Below, one piece after another: positions 63,870 to 64,000 of a stretch of 64,000 nt of DNA. Positions within the stretch are counted from its first letter, which is position 1. Every line of letters begins with the position of its first letter. The position numbers and the translations under genes are program-made. The notes beneath the pieces are model-generated. The model had not been told where the DNA came from. It worked only from the letters and a program-made list of their open reading frames with translations, and did not search any database. Source of the stretch: CAZFER01 sp964517495 (GTDB lineage: Bacteria; Hinthialibacterota; Hinthialibacteria; Hinthialibacterales; Hinthialibacteraceae); the NCBI GenBank assembly GCA_964517495.1, contig CAZFER010000002.1, positions 62,001 to 126,000 on the forward strand, read 5' to 3'.

Positions 63870-64000
63870 TGGATATTTTTTCCCGATTCATGGATAGTTT
63901 GACACGTTTTCTTCGATATGTTTGCCGGGTGATTTTGTTAGGTGCCACTTTGGCAGGTGTTATTTTGATTGTCATTGATCTGGCCGGTTATTTTTTCGAT
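63866..64000 (+). CDS. Probable FtsQ/DivIB-type division protein, 5' end only
   Basis: Only 45 residues are in the window: a short basic cytoplasmic part, then one membrane segment (VILLGATLAGVILIVIDLAG). It overlaps murC by the ATGA at 63866. An N-terminal tail plus single membrane segment after murC fits FtsQ, but murB or ddl often lie between murC and ftsQ and their N-termini differ. The identity rests on position and topology only. Confidence 0.45.
   Translation, partial: MMDIFSRFMDSLTRFLRYVCRVILLGATLAGVILIVIDLAGYFFD

Overview
The window comes from a Gram-negative-type bacterium of moderate GC content that I cannot place in a phylum. It has a full complex I module, a lipoprotein RlpA, an orphan FliN, and a set of secreted sulfatases and glycosidase-like proteins with Sec or Tat signals. 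That mix is typical of polysaccharide-degrading bacteria of the PVC/FCB kind or of related candidate phyla; this placement is an inference from gene content only. Coding genes lie on both strands and are separated by many short intergenic repeats.

Layout. 1-2.3 kb: glycolytic gap-pgk operon on the minus strand; pgk runs off the left edge. 2.7-5.9 kb: a small hypothetical gene, a deacetylase-like protein and a methyltransferase with a repeat-rich tail. 6.4-11.6 kb: a secreted beta-propeller/dihaem-cytochrome fusion, a Tat-exported aldo/keto-reductase-like protein, a secreted glycosidase-like protein and a decayed PIN-domain gene. 11.6-15.0 kb: a DUF502 membrane protein, a MoxR-like AAA+ ATPase and a 608-residue protein of unknown function, in one minus-strand run. 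15.4-19.8 kb: two full sulfatases and the N-terminal stub of a third. 21.0-32.3 kb: complex I genes in the order nuoE-F-G-H-J-K-N-L-M, with no nuoI, nuoA, nuoB, nuoC or nuoD. 32.5-38.7 kb: nucleoside hydrolase, metallo-beta-lactamase-fold hydrolase, pentapeptide-repeat protein, a second glycosidase-like protein and bioD-bioA. 38.7-43.4 kb: fliN, an anti-sigma-type kinase, rlpA, a hypothetical gene, a URO-D family protein and a dipeptide epimerase. 43.5 kb: tRNA-Leu(CAA). 43.8-45.8 kb: a cluster of four HicA/HicB-like modules, most of them broken, followed by a probable RAYT transposase remnant. 45.9-51.5 kb: membrane histidine kinase, PGPGW protein, TerC protein and an SSS transporter. 51.8-64 kb: division and cell-wall (dcw) cluster mraZ-rsmH-ftsL-ftsI-murE-mraY-murD-ftsW-murG-murC and the start of a probable ftsQ; murF is missing from its usual place.

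How it fits together. The secreted sulfatases, glycosidase-like proteins, SSS transporter, nucleoside hydrolase and Tat-exported oxidoreductase suggest breakdown of sulfated or complex polymers, while complex I and glycolysis supply energy. The dcw cluster is a tightly coupled operon with several ATGA stop-start overlaps and a recognisable promoter.

The most unusual parts are the HicAB graveyard, the MoxR/608-residue module, the edited nuo and dcw operons, and at least three families of short palindromic repeats that sit next to gene ends. I did not find a CRISPR array, a prophage or an intact insertion sequence.
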